Positions 24,341 through 31,198 are shown, counted from the first letter of the stretch. The stretch is DNA of 63,485 nt from Thermus composti (GCF_014647535.1 NZ_BMPJ01000012.1:1-63485), one strand, 5' to 3'. Numbers and translations are program-made. Notes: generated from the letters alone by a model not told the origin.

Positions 24341-25551
24341 TGGAAGCGCTTTGGAAGGAACTCGCGGACAGGCTCTCCTCCTTTGAGGAGGAGGTGGCGA
24401 AGGAGGTTCTGGAGAAGGCGAAGGGGGTCTTCCCCTCCCGGAGGGCGAAGGAGGCCTTCAAGGCCCTCGCGGGGAGGTCTGCCACCCCCCTGGAGGAGCC
24501 CCTCCTTCGGGTGGCTACCGCCCTCGTGGAGGAGGGGCTGGCGGGGAGCTACGAGGAGGCCTTTGGCCTCCTTGGGGTGGAGGCGGAGCCCGCCCCGGTC
24601 CTCCCGGCCCAGAAAGACGCCGCTCCTTCGCAGGCTCCTCCTCCGGGGCAGGCTCCTCCCCCGGTGGAGGCCCCTCCTCCGGTAGAGGCTTCTCCTCCGG
24701 TGGAGACTTCTTCTCCGGGACAGGCGGGGAAGGCTCCTCCTCCGGTAGAGGCTTCTCCCCCAGCGCCTTCTCCTCCGGTGGAAGCTCCTTCTCCGAGGCA
24801 AGCTTCTCCACAAGGCGTTCCCCTGACGGGGAAGCAACCAGCGGGGGCGCCTCCCCCTCCCAGCCGGGCGGAGAAGACCTCCCGGTCCCAGAACCAGAAC
24901 GAGGCGGCGCGGGACTCGAGGTGGCGGCGGGCCTACCAGGAGGTCTTCGGCCAGGACCCCTCGGAGGACCCCCTCCTCTACCGGGAGCGCCTGGCCCAGG
25001 CCCTGCTCTTCTACCGACCGGAGCAGGGGCGGCGCAGGGCCTTCGAGGAGGTGCGGGAGGTGGAGCGGCGGCTCCAGGAGTCCCGGAGCCGGACCCGGGA
25101 GCTTCTGGGCTCGGAGCCCCAGGTGGACGCGGGAGCGGCCTACATCCAGCTGGGGAAGCTCGCCGCCCAACTGGAGGAGCTCGCGAGACGGGTGGAGCGC
25201 CTGGAGGAGGCGGTGCAGAAGGAGGCCTCCCGGTTCGGCGGGGTGAACGCCGCCCTGAGGCTCCACCACCAGGAGATCCGGGCCCTGAAGGGGCTTTTGG
25301 AGGACCTGCGGGCGGAGGGCGGCGTGGACTGGAGGCGGGTGGAGGCGGCGGTGAGGACCGCCAAGGCCGAGACCCTGAGGGAGGTGGAGGAGCGGATCCA
25401 GGGGGCCACGGCCCTGTGGCGGGGCGAGGTGGAGCCCAGGCTCAAGGCCTTGGAGGAGTGGGCCAAGCGCATCACCGAGGCCTTCCGCCGCACCCTCGAG
25501 GCCAGGGAGCGGAGGAAGGGCCTCTTCGGGCTCTTCGGAGGTGAACGGTGA
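24340..25551 (+). CDS. Pro-rich coiled-coil protein, 403 aa
   Basis: ATG shares its A with the previous TGA. Residues 1-85 are helical, 90-185 consist of APPPVEA/SPPVEA-type low-complexity repeats, and 200-403 are a long coiled coil (EELARRVERLEEAVQKEA) ending in RRKGLFGLFGG. The antisense strand of the low-complexity region carries a 34-nt match (24805-24838) to the linker of the gene at 4232, suggesting the segment arose by inversion. Possible scaffold of the conjugation machine. Confidence 0.65.
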   Translation: MEALWKELADRLSSFEEEVAKEVLEKAKGVFPSRRAKEAFKALAGRSATPLEEPLLRVATALVEEGLAGSYEEAFGLLGVEAEPAPVLPAQKDAAPSQAPPPGQAPPPVEAPPPVEASPPVETSSPGQAGKAPPPVEASPPAPSPPVEAPSPRQASPQGVPLTGKQPAGAPPPPSRAEKTSRSQNQNEAARDSRWRRAYQEVFGQDPSEDPLLYRERLAQALLFYRPEQGRRRAFEEVREVERRLQESRSRTRELLGSEPQVDAGAAYIQLGKLAAQLEELARRVERLEEAVQKEASRFGGVNAALRLHHQEIRALKGLLEDLRAEGGVDWRRVEAAVRTAKAETLREVEERIQGATALWRGEVEPRLKALEEWAKRITEAFRRTLEARERRKGLFGLFGGER

Positions 25552-25838
25552 ACGGGGAAAACGTGGCGTTCAAGGCGGGGGACGTGGTGTTCACCGTCCC
25601 CCGGAGCATGTTCCGGGCGGACGTGAACGGCGTGGTCCAGGTGGGGGAACACCAGGTGCCCGCCAAGGTGATCTACGCCGCCTGGGCCGTGGGCGTGGAC
25701 GAGGGGGTGAAGGCGGGCGTGGTCCTGGGGGCGGGCCTGAGCCTGGCCCTGGTCCTCTTGGCCCTGCTCCTCTTCCGGGCGGTGAACGCCTGGCGGGAAC
25801 GCAGGCGGTGGACGCCCCTGGACCGGGTCCTGAGGTGA
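25548..25838 (+). CDS. Small single-TM protein, 96 aa
   Basis: GTG overlaps the previous stop. A soluble N-terminal part (FKAGDVVFTVPRSMF) and one membrane helix (GVVLGAGLSLALVLLALLLF) followed by a basic tail. Not recognised. Confidence 0.6.
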   Translation: MNGENVAFKAGDVVFTVPRSMFRADVNGVVQVGEHQVPAKVIYAAWAVGVDEGVKAGVVLGAGLSLALVLLALLLFRAVNAWRERRRWTPLDRVLR

Positions 25839-25841
25839 GCC

Positions 25842-26648
25842 GTGCTCACGGTCTACGCCCAGGCCGCCATCGCCGCCGCCGCCATGCCCGTGGTGGGCTT
25901 CATCACGGGAAAAGTGGTGGGGGAGGCTATGGCGAAGTTCCCGCTCCTGGCGGTGGTGGGCGTGGTGGTCTACGCCGTGGCCCTGGCCGCGAGCTACGCC
26001 CACCTCCGGCACTACTACGCCCGCTTTGACGGCGAGGGGGTGCGGGCCTCCCCCTTCATCGCCTTCGCCGTGGAGGTGGCCACCTTCTACCTCTCCTTCG
26101 CCTCGGTGGTCTTGGAAAGCAGGTGGGCCCTCTGGGGGAGCCTCATCGGGGCCGGGGTGGTGTTCTGGGGGAACCTGACCTCCATGAGCCTGGGCTTGGC
26201 GGAGCGGAAGCGGGGCGTGGACGCCCGGGTGAACAGGGAGGCCCCGGAGGAGCCGGTCCTTGCGGAGACGGGTGCCCTCCAGAAGGGGGGCGAGGCCGTG
26301 GACAGGGAGGAGGTGGTCCGGGTGAGGGCGAAGAAGGCCGTGAACGGGGAGGAGGCGGGAAACGCCAGGGCGCCCGCCGCTTTCCCGGTAGGGGAGTCCC
26401 CGGAGGTGAACGGGGCCGTGGGGCCCCGGAGGGAGGGGAAGACGGAGAACACCCTCCCCGTTCCCCTAGAGGAGGAGGAGCTCTCTCTTTTGGAGGCCCT
26501 CGAGGTCCCCAAGGGACCGAGCGCCCTCGCCCGGGAGCTCGGGTGGCCCAAGTCCACGGTGGCCAAGAGGCTCCAGCGCCTGGTGAGCCGGGGCCTGGTA
26601 GAAGCGAGGGATGGCGTCTACCGCAGGACGGAGAGGGCTTCGGCCTGA
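25842..26648 (+). CDS. Membrane-tethered winged-helix protein
   Basis: 268 residues. Four hydrophobic helices in the first 130 residues, a charged linker, and at residues about 220-262 a winged helix-turn-helix (GPSALARELGWPKSTVAKRLQRL, then a wing GLVEARDGVYRR). The fold resembles MarR/IclR-type N-terminal HTHs and phage/plasmid wHTHs. It could be a membrane-bound regulator of the transfer operon or hold plasmid DNA at the channel. GTG start 4 nt after the upstream stop. Confidence 0.65.
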   Translation: MLTVYAQAAIAAAAMPVVGFITGKVVGEAMAKFPLLAVVGVVVYAVALAASYAHLRHYYARFDGEGVRASPFIAFAVEVATFYLSFASVVLESRWALWGSLIGAGVVFWGNLTSMSLGLAERKRGVDARVNREAPEEPVLAETGALQKGGEAVDREEVVRVRAKKAVNGEEAGNARAPAAFPVGESPEVNGAVGPRREGKTENTLPVPLEEEELSLLEALEVPKGPSALARELGWPKSTVAKRLQRLVSRGLVEARDGVYRRTERASA

Positions 26649-27150
26649 GCTTTTGGGGGCCCTGGCGGGGCTACTGGAAGGCCCCTGGGGGGCTCCCTTC
26701 ACCGGGGCCCTCTTCGCCAGGCGGGTGGGGTGGAGGGAGGCCTTCTTCTCCGGCCTCGGGTGGCTCACGGCGGGGATGAAGGGGGCCTCGCCCCTCCTCG
26801 CCCTCTGGGTGGGGCAGGGGGTCCTCGCCCTGTGGGCACGGGGCGGGGGATGGCGCTTCGCGGCCCTCCTCGCCTTCCTCTTCGGGGGCCTCCTCTTCCA
26901 GGGCCTGTGGCTCGCCCCCCTGGGGGTGGTCCTGGCCGGGGTCCTCCCCGGGAGGTGGCGGTACGCCGCCCTGGGCCTCGCCGGGGTGGGGGTGTACGGG
27001 TGGACGGGGCTCCTCCTGCCCTTGGGGCTCCTCCTGGCGGAGGGCCTCGAGGGGGAGGGCGGCAGGGTCCAGGGCATGGACGTTCCCGCCCTGGTGTACG
27101 GGGGAGTCCTCCTGGCCCGGAACATGCTCCTGGAGGTGGTGAACGGGTGA
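26611..27150 (+). CDS. Polytopic membrane protein, 179 aa
   Basis: ATG lies 38 nt inside the previous gene. About five hydrophobic segments, Gly/Leu/Ala-rich. No family recognised. Overlaps the next gene by 4 nt, so it belongs to the same operon. Confidence 0.55.
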   Translation: MASTAGRRGLRPELLGALAGLLEGPWGAPFTGALFARRVGWREAFFSGLGWLTAGMKGASPLLALWVGQGVLALWARGGGWRFAALLAFLFGGLLFQGLWLAPLGVVLAGVLPGRWRYAALGLAGVGVYGWTGLLLPLGLLLAEGLEGEGGRVQGMDVPALVYGGVLLARNMLLEVVNG

Positions 27151-27773
27151 ACGGCACGCTCCTCGCCCTCACCGGACTCGCCCTGGTGGCGGGGTACGCC
27201 GTCTACCTGGCGTTCACCGTCCTTCGCTACCGGGGCGTCCCCGTTCCCCTCGAGGCGGGCCCCTTCGCCGAGGAGGTTTTGCGGAAGGGGCTAACGGGCT
27301 TCCGGGTGCGGGTGGGCCGGAGGAACGGCGTGCGCTACCCGGAGCGGAGCGTCTACCTGACCCGGGCCGTGTACGGGGGAAGGAGCGTCTACCACCTGGC
27401 CGTGGCCGTTCACGAGGTGGGGCACGCCCTCCAATGGCGTGAACGGCCCGAGATGGTGCGGGCCGCGCAGGGGGCCCTGACCCTGGCCCTTGGGCTTCTC
27501 GTCCTCGGGTTCCTGGTGGGCCCGAGCCCCCTGGGGGCGGCCTTCCTCACCGGGGGGTATGGCCTCTTCCTCGCGAGCCTTCCCCTAGAAGTGGACGCCA
27601 ACCGGCGGGGCCTCGAGGTCCTGCCCCCGGAGTGGAGGGAGGGGGCGAGGAGGGTGATGGCGGCCCTCACGGCCTCCTACGTGGCGGTGCCCTTGGGGGG
27701 CTCCTGGTGGCCGTGGGGTTCCTGGTGGGGTGGTCTTAGCTACACGCTCCCCCCCTACGCCTTCCCCGTGTAG
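27147..27773 (+). CDS. YugP-like membrane zinc protease
   Basis: 208 residues. N-terminal membrane helix, then AVAVHEVGHALQWRE near residue 90, the HExxH zinc-binding motif in the form typical of YugP-type (Zn_peptidase_2) proteins, followed by two more membrane helices and PLEVDANRRGLEVL with the third metal ligand candidate E/D. Its last 13 codons run through inverted repeat S1 and the stop codon is in the right arm of that repeat, so the natural C-terminus may have been replaced. Confidence 0.75.
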   Translation: MNGTLLALTGLALVAGYAVYLAFTVLRYRGVPVPLEAGPFAEEVLRKGLTGFRVRVGRRNGVRYPERSVYLTRAVYGGRSVYHLAVAVHEVGHALQWRERPEMVRAAQGALTLALGLLVLGFLVGPSPLGAAFLTGGYGLFLASLPLEVDANRRGLEVLPPEWREGARRVMAALTASYVAVPLGGSWWPWGSWWGGLSYTLPPYAFPV

Positions 27774-27780
27774 CTAAGAC
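27733..27780. repeat. 48-bp inverted repeat, site S1
   Basis: Arms GTCTTAGCTACACG (27733-27746) and CGTGTAGCTAAGAC (27767-27780) are perfect inverses; the 20-nt centre is pyrimidine-rich. It overlaps the 3' end of the zinc protease gene and marks the border between the conjugation and maintenance modules. Confidence 0.9.
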
Positions 27781-27833
27781 GCGCCACCAAAACCCAAACC
27801 CCGGAGCTCAGCGCCCCGGGGTGCCACGGAAGA

Positions 27834-27849
27834 GAAGGCTTCGGCCTTC
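27834..27849. terminator. GAAGGC-TTCG-GCCTTC hairpin
   Basis: Perfect 6-bp stem capped by a UUCG tetraloop, 14 nt beyond the stop of the convergent gene. It lacks a clear U run on either strand, so a terminator role is only likely by position. Confidence 0.4.
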
Positions 27850-27862
27850 CGAGGTCAGTATA

Positions 27863-28174
27863 TCACGCCTCGGCCTTCCTCGGAGGGAGGACGGTGGCGT
27901 CCACGGTGCCGTCCTCGTTCTCCTGGAGGGCTAGGGCGGCGCCCTCCTTGGCCGCCTCCCGGAAGGCGGAGAGCCAGGCGTGGGTCCTGGGGGCGTCCCG
28001 GAGGTCCACGTCCAGGTAGGGGCCGAGGACGGGATCCTCGCCGATGACCATGCGGACCCGCTCCTCTTCCCCCTGGTCCCGGGCCACCGCCAGGAAGAAG
28101 CCCGCCAGGTTCTCCAGGTAGGCCCGGCCCTGCCCCTTGGGCCTCGCGTACTCGCGGAAGGCTTCGGCGAGCAT
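27863..28174 (-). CDS. Hypothetical protein, 103 aa
   Basis: Acidic, soluble, helical protein (LAEAFREYARPKGQGRAYLE), not recognised. Start at ATG 28174 is supported by TATACT 6 nt upstream on the minus strand, giving a leaderless transcript. It is divergent from the small gene at 28241, and the two promoters overlap, so they are likely co-regulated. Confidence 0.65.
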   Translation of the reverse strand: MLAEAFREYARPKGQGRAYLENLAGFFLAVARDQGEEERVRMVIGEDPVLGPYLDVDLRDAPRTHAWLSAFREAAKEGAALALQENEDGTVDATVLPPRKAEA

Positions 28175-28180
28175 GGCCCA

Positions 28181-28231
28181 AGTATAGCACAGAGCTACCT
28201 TATTGTCTGAAAGCGACCTTAGTGGTAGCAT
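28181..28231. promoter_or_regulatory. Divergent leaderless promoters
   Basis: Minus strand: TATACT (28186-28181), 6 nt before the ATG at 28174. Plus strand: TTGTCT (28203-28208), 17-nt spacer ending GTGG, TAGCAT (28226-28231), 9 nt before the ATG at 28241. Confidence 0.65.
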
Positions 28232-28240
28232 TAAATTGCC

Positions 28241-28447
28241 ATGGAAGAGAAGGTGTTGATCTTCAAGGACACGCGGCACCAGGAAGCTTTCCGTAAGGCG
28301 CTGGAGCGGGCGAGCCTGGGCCGGGCGGTGATCCGCCCCGACCACGGCTGGCCCAAGCCGGCCCTTCGGGTGCGGGGAGTGAGCCCCTCGCACGTCCTGG
28401 CCGCGGCCCTCTGGGCGGGCTTCGAGCCCGAGGTGGTGCTGGAGTAG
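28241..28447 (+). CDS. Small protein, 68 aa
   Basis: Compact alpha/beta protein (EEKVLIFKDTRHQEAFRKAL; LRVRGVSPSHVLAAALWAGF). Own leaderless promoter and own terminator make it a monocistronic gene, as copy-control or regulatory genes often are. Family not recognised. Confidence 0.65.
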   Translation: MEEKVLIFKDTRHQEAFRKALERASLGRAVIRPDHGWPKPALRVRGVSPSHVLAAALWAGFEPEVVLE

Positions 28448-28465
28448 GCCTTCCGCCCTTCTTTG

Positions 28466-28500
28466 CCCTGGAAGGACGCCCTTATCCTTCCGGGGTTTTT
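28466..28500 (+). terminator. Intrinsic terminator, 10-bp stem plus T5
   Basis: CCCTGGAAGG, loop ACGCCCTTAT, CCTTCCGGGG, then TTTTTG. Two more terminators with the same 10-bp stem and 10-nt loop stand at 29759 and 30850. The -35 box of the next gene (TTATCC, 28482-28487) lies in the loop and 3' arm. Confidence 0.8.
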
Positions 28501-28510
28501 GTTTGATAAT
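28482..28510 (+). promoter_or_regulatory. Promoter embedded in a terminator
   Basis: TTATCC, 17-nt spacer, GATAAT (28505-28510), 6 nt to the ATG at 28517. Confidence 0.5.
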
Positions 28511-28516
28511 GGACCT

Positions 28517-28798
28517 ATGCTTCGGGCGCAGAACAAGAACCTGGCCCAGCAGGCCCTGAGGGAGGTCCTGGGGAGCCGCCTCTTCTGGCTCATGGTGGCC
28601 GGAGGGGTGCTCCTGGACCTCGCCGGGGGAGGGACCCAGGCCTTCTACCTCGCTGGGGTGATCCTGCTTTCCCTTTTTATCCTGAGGAGCCTCCTCTTCA
28701 GCCCCCACCTCTTCTTCCCCCCGGGACCCCTGTCGAGCACTCAGGACGAGTTGCGGAGGCTCCGGGAGGAGGTGCGCCGCCTGAGGCGGGGAAGGTAA
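28517..28798 (+). CDS. Small membrane protein with coiled-coil tail
   Basis: 93 residues: two membrane helices (LFWLMVAGGVLLDLAGGG; AFYLAGVILLSLFILRSLLF) and a C-terminal Arg/Glu coiled coil (DELRRLREEVRRLRRG). Leaderless start supported by the -10 box. Not recognised. Confidence 0.65.
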   Translation: MLRAQNKNLAQQALREVLGSRLFWLMVAGGVLLDLAGGGTQAFYLAGVILLSLFILRSLLFSPHLFFPPGPLSSTQDELRRLREEVRRLRRGR

Positions 28799-28836
28799 AA
28801 CCTTTCGGCCCCCGGCGGAGGGCCAGGGGCCTACTC

Positions 28837-28981
28837 GGTGGAGGTACAAAATGGCCGACAGCCGGCTAGGCGGCCCGGCTCTTTCATCTTAGCCCAGGGA
28901 GGCCCTTCGCCGCAAGAGCCAACCACATGCGCTTGCTTACCTCCACCTGAAAGAGTACCATGAGGGTGGAGGTACAAAATG
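28837..28981 (+). promoter_or_regulatory. Putative translational attenuator of sigma gene
   Basis: GGTGGAGGTA occurs twice, at 28837-28846 (before a 13-codon ORF) and 28965-28974 (before the sigma-like gene). Between them TACCTCCACC (28938-28947) is a perfect complement of both. A second pair, CTCTTTCA (28879-28886) and TGAAAGAG (28948-28955), could compete. Pairing of the anti-site with the second copy would hide the sigma gene ribosome site; pairing with the first would expose it. Confidence 0.5.
28851..28892 (+). CDS. Possible 13-aa leader peptide
   Basis: ATG after GGTGGAGGTACAAA, coding MADSRLGGPALSS and a TAG. Its start resembles the start of the sigma-like gene (M..DS.RL), so it may be a decayed duplicate of that start or a true attenuator leader. 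Confidence 0.35.
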   Translation: MADSRLGGPALSS

Positions 28982-29734
28982 CGTACCGACAGCATCCGGC
29001 TCATGGCGGAAGGCATCCGGCCTTTGGCCAGCAGGGAGCAGGTCATGAGGGCGTTCGCGGGGGAGGACTACGAGGCGCTGGGGCGGCACTACTACGCCCT
29101 GGCCCTCAAGGAGGGCTTCTCCCGGTTCCACCTCCTCGGGGACGAGGCCCTGGACCTCGCCCAGGAGGTGGCCCTCAAGGTTCACAGCTCCCTCAAGGCC
29201 TGGCGGACGGGCGAGCGGAAGCTCCCCTCCCCCTCCAAGAACCTCACCTTCTGGGTGATGGTGGAGGCTGACCGCGCCGTGCGGGAGTGGTTCTACCGGA
29301 ACCGGGGGGTGGGGTACACGAACTCCCGGCTCGTGGCCAGGGTCAAGCGGGCCACGGAAGGGCTTCAGGCGGAGCTCGGGCGTGCACCCACGCCGGAGGA
29401 GGTCGCCGAGAGGCTCGGGATCCCCTTGGAGGTGGTGGAGGAGGCCTTGGCCGTGGCGGAGGCCGAGGCCATCCTCAGCCTGGACGACACCACCGAAGAG
29501 GGCACCCGGCTGGAGGAGTTCGTGGGCCACGACCCCTGGGAGCGCGAGGAGGAGAGGGCCCGCGCCTTTGAAGCCCTGGAGGAGGCCATCGAGCGCTATG
29601 GCCTCCGGCGGAAGCTGGGCGAGAAGGAGGCGGAGCTCTTGGAGCGCTTCCTAGAGGGCGGCTTGGAGGAAGAGGAGCTTGAGGAGCTTGAAGCGGCCCT
29701 GAAGGAGGCCATGACGAGGACCCAAGCGGTCTAG
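28979..29734 (+). CDS. Sigma-70-family factor, plasmid-borne
   Basis: 251 residues. Region 2-like: DEALDLAQEVALKVHSSLKAW and NLTFWVMVEADRAVREWFY (about 58-105). Region 3-like: LGRAPTPEEVAERLGIPLEVV (about 136-156). The segment after residue 195 starts like region 4 but has a Glu-rich helix where the -35-binding helix-turn-helix should be. It may therefore rely on -10 contacts or a partner. It could control plasmid genes; the shared TAGCAT promoters are possible targets. Followed by its own terminator. Confidence 0.7.
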   Translation: MRTDSIRLMAEGIRPLASREQVMRAFAGEDYEALGRHYYALALKEGFSRFHLLGDEALDLAQEVALKVHSSLKAWRTGERKLPSPSKNLTFWVMVEADRAVREWFYRNRGVGYTNSRLVARVKRATEGLQAELGRAPTPEEVAERLGIPLEVVEEALAVAEAEAILSLDDTTEEGTRLEEFVGHDPWEREEERARAFEALEEAIERYGLRRKLGEKEAELLERFLEGGLEEEELEELEAALKEAMTRTQAV

Positions 29735-29758
29735 GCGGCTTCGGCACCCTGCACCTCG

Positions 29759-29796
29759 CCTTGGGGGGACGCCCTTATCCCTCCAAGGTTTCTTCT
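29759..29796 (+). terminator. Intrinsic terminator after sigma gene
   Basis: CCTTGGGGGG, loop ACGCCCTTAT, CCCTCCAAGG, then TTTCTTCT. The loop is identical to the one at 28476. Confidence 0.75.
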
Positions 29797-29797
29797 A

Positions 29798-29826
29798 TTG
29801 CTAAACGCGGCAGAGATAGGTAGCAT
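29798..29826 (+). promoter_or_regulatory. Promoter of candidate rep gene
   Basis: TTGCTA (29798-29803), 17-nt spacer ending TAGG, TAGCAT (29821-29826). Here the transcript has a short leader with TTGGAGG before the ATG at 29844. Confidence 0.65.
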
Positions 29827-29843
29827 GAGGTTGGAGGTACAAG

Positions 29844-30836
29844 ATGGTCAAGGTCAGCGTGCGGAGCCTCTACTTCGCGGCTCAGGCTCAGGCGGCTTCG
29901 GTGGAGGAGGCCCTCGAGGCCCTTCGGCGGCTCTGGAAGGAGGACGGGAGCGTGAGGGATCTGATGACCAAGGCGGCGAAGGAGGGCTACGTCCTGGTGG
30001 ACACCCGGGACATGCCCGCCCCCTTCGTGGCCGCGGTCAAGGTGGCCCTGGCCCGCCTCCGGGAGCGGCTGAAGGAGGAAGCGCCCTCCACCTTGCTCGT
30101 GCGGCACGGCAAGGGCAAGGCCAAGGAGGAGCGGAAGCCCATGACCTGGGAGTCCCCCGAGGGGGTGAGGTACGCCGTGGAGGTGTACGACTTTACCCCG
30201 AGGGAGGAGAAGCATTGGGGCTTCCGGGACAAGCGGGTGGAGGACGCCGCCAAGTGGGTGGAGAAGTTCCTCTCCGGGGTGGAGTACGAGGAGGGCGCGA
30301 GCCCCCTCGAGGAGGCCCTGGAACACGAGGACAACCCCCACTTCCGGCGTGAAGACCTCATCCCCGAGGACCTGGAGGCCAGGCTCAGGCTCCTGGGTTG
30401 GGACGGCACCTTGAGGAGCTTCCAGGCCCTGGTGGACACCCTCCCCGCCAGGGAGAAGGCTTTCGTGGAGAGGGTGCGGTCCATCTCCGCCCTGGTGGAC
30501 CGCGAGAAGGGCCAGGTGGTGGCCGTGAAGAGCCCTATCGGGTGGGAGGTGCGGCAGGGCCTCTCCAGGGAGGCGATGAAGGCCGTCATGGCCGTCGGCC
30601 TCCTGCAGGAGCTCGTGAAGGAGCCCTCCTGGAAGGTCCACGAGGTGCGCCGCCACGTGGAGGCGGTGGCCGAGGCGGACGCCCACCTGAAGGGCCTGTT
30701 GGCGGAGCTTGAGGCCATCGCCACCCTCCGCAAGGCCAAGTACCACCTGGACCAGGTAGGGCGGGGCAGGGCGATCGCCGTCTACCGCGACCCTGCCACC
30801 GGGGAGCCCGTCTACCGGACCCCGGTCATCGGGTAG
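29844..30836 (+). CDS. Candidate replication initiator (Rep)
   Basis: 330 residues, soluble and charged, no recognised domain. The N-terminal third is helical (SVEEALEALRRLWKEDGSV), the middle contains PEGVRYAVEVYDFTPREE, and the C-terminal third is helical. The assignment rests on position: it is monocistronic with its own promoter and terminator and is followed directly by a six-copy iteron array. An alternative is a partition or copy-control protein. Confidence 0.4.
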   Translation: MVKVSVRSLYFAAQAQAASVEEALEALRRLWKEDGSVRDLMTKAAKEGYVLVDTRDMPAPFVAAVKVALARLRERLKEEAPSTLLVRHGKGKAKEERKPMTWESPEGVRYAVEVYDFTPREEKHWGFRDKRVEDAAKWVEKFLSGVEYEEGASPLEEALEHEDNPHFRREDLIPEDLEARLRLLGWDGTLRSFQALVDTLPAREKAFVERVRSISALVDREKGQVVAVKSPIGWEVRQGLSREAMKAVMAVGLLQELVKEPSWKVHEVRRHVEAVAEADAHLKGLLAELEAIATLRKAKYHLDQVGRGRAIAVYRDPATGEPVYRTPVIG

Positions 30837-30849
30837 ACACCCTTCTTTG

Positions 30850-30884
30850 CCCCGGGGGGACCACCTTCTCCTTCCGGGGTTTTC
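30850..30884 (+). terminator. Intrinsic terminator after candidate rep
   Basis: CCCCGGGGGG, 10-nt loop, CCTTCCGGGG, then TTTTCGG. Same geometry as the terminators at 28466 and 29759. Confidence 0.75.
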
Positions 30885-30970
30885 GGTTTGCCCCGAACGC
30901 TCTCTTTTGGCAACGAAGGTTGCCCGACAACCCCCTCTTCCCCGACTTTCCCTCTCCCTTGTTGTGCCTG

Positions 30971-31165
30971 CCCCCCGGGGGGTGGCAAAACTCTGTAGCG
31001 CTCGTCCCCCCGGGGGTGGCAAAACCCGGTAGTGCTACCCCTTGGGGGGGTAGCAAAACTTCGTGGTGAGCAGACCCAGGGGGGTGGCAAAACTCCGTGG
31101 TGGGCACCCAAGGGGGGTGGCAAAACTCTGTAGCGCTCATCCCCCAGGGGGTGGCAAAACCTCGT
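30971..31165. repeat. Six iterons, 34-bp period: probable origin
   Basis: GTGGCAAAAC, preceded by a G run, at 30982, 31016, 31050 (GTAGCAAAAC), 31084, 31117 and 31151; spacings 34, 34, 34, 33, 34. Sequences between are partly conserved (TCTGTAGCGCTC). A small dyad GGCAAC-GAAG-GTTGCC lies upstream at 30909-30924. Regular spacing of about three helical turns next to a rep-like gene is what iteron plasmid origins look like. Confidence 0.75.
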
Positions 31166-31198
31166 GGTGGATAGACCCTGGCCCGAGCGCCCCTCGAG

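Noticed and set aside
27733-27780. Plain intrinsic terminators as full explanation of the 48-bp repeats
   Set aside because: No T run follows the stem, the loop is 20 nt, and two copies end exactly in start codons rather than after genes.
30971-31165. CRISPR array
   Set aside because: The conserved core is only 10-14 bp, the intervening sequence is about 20 bp and partly conserved, and no cas genes are near. Iterons fit better.
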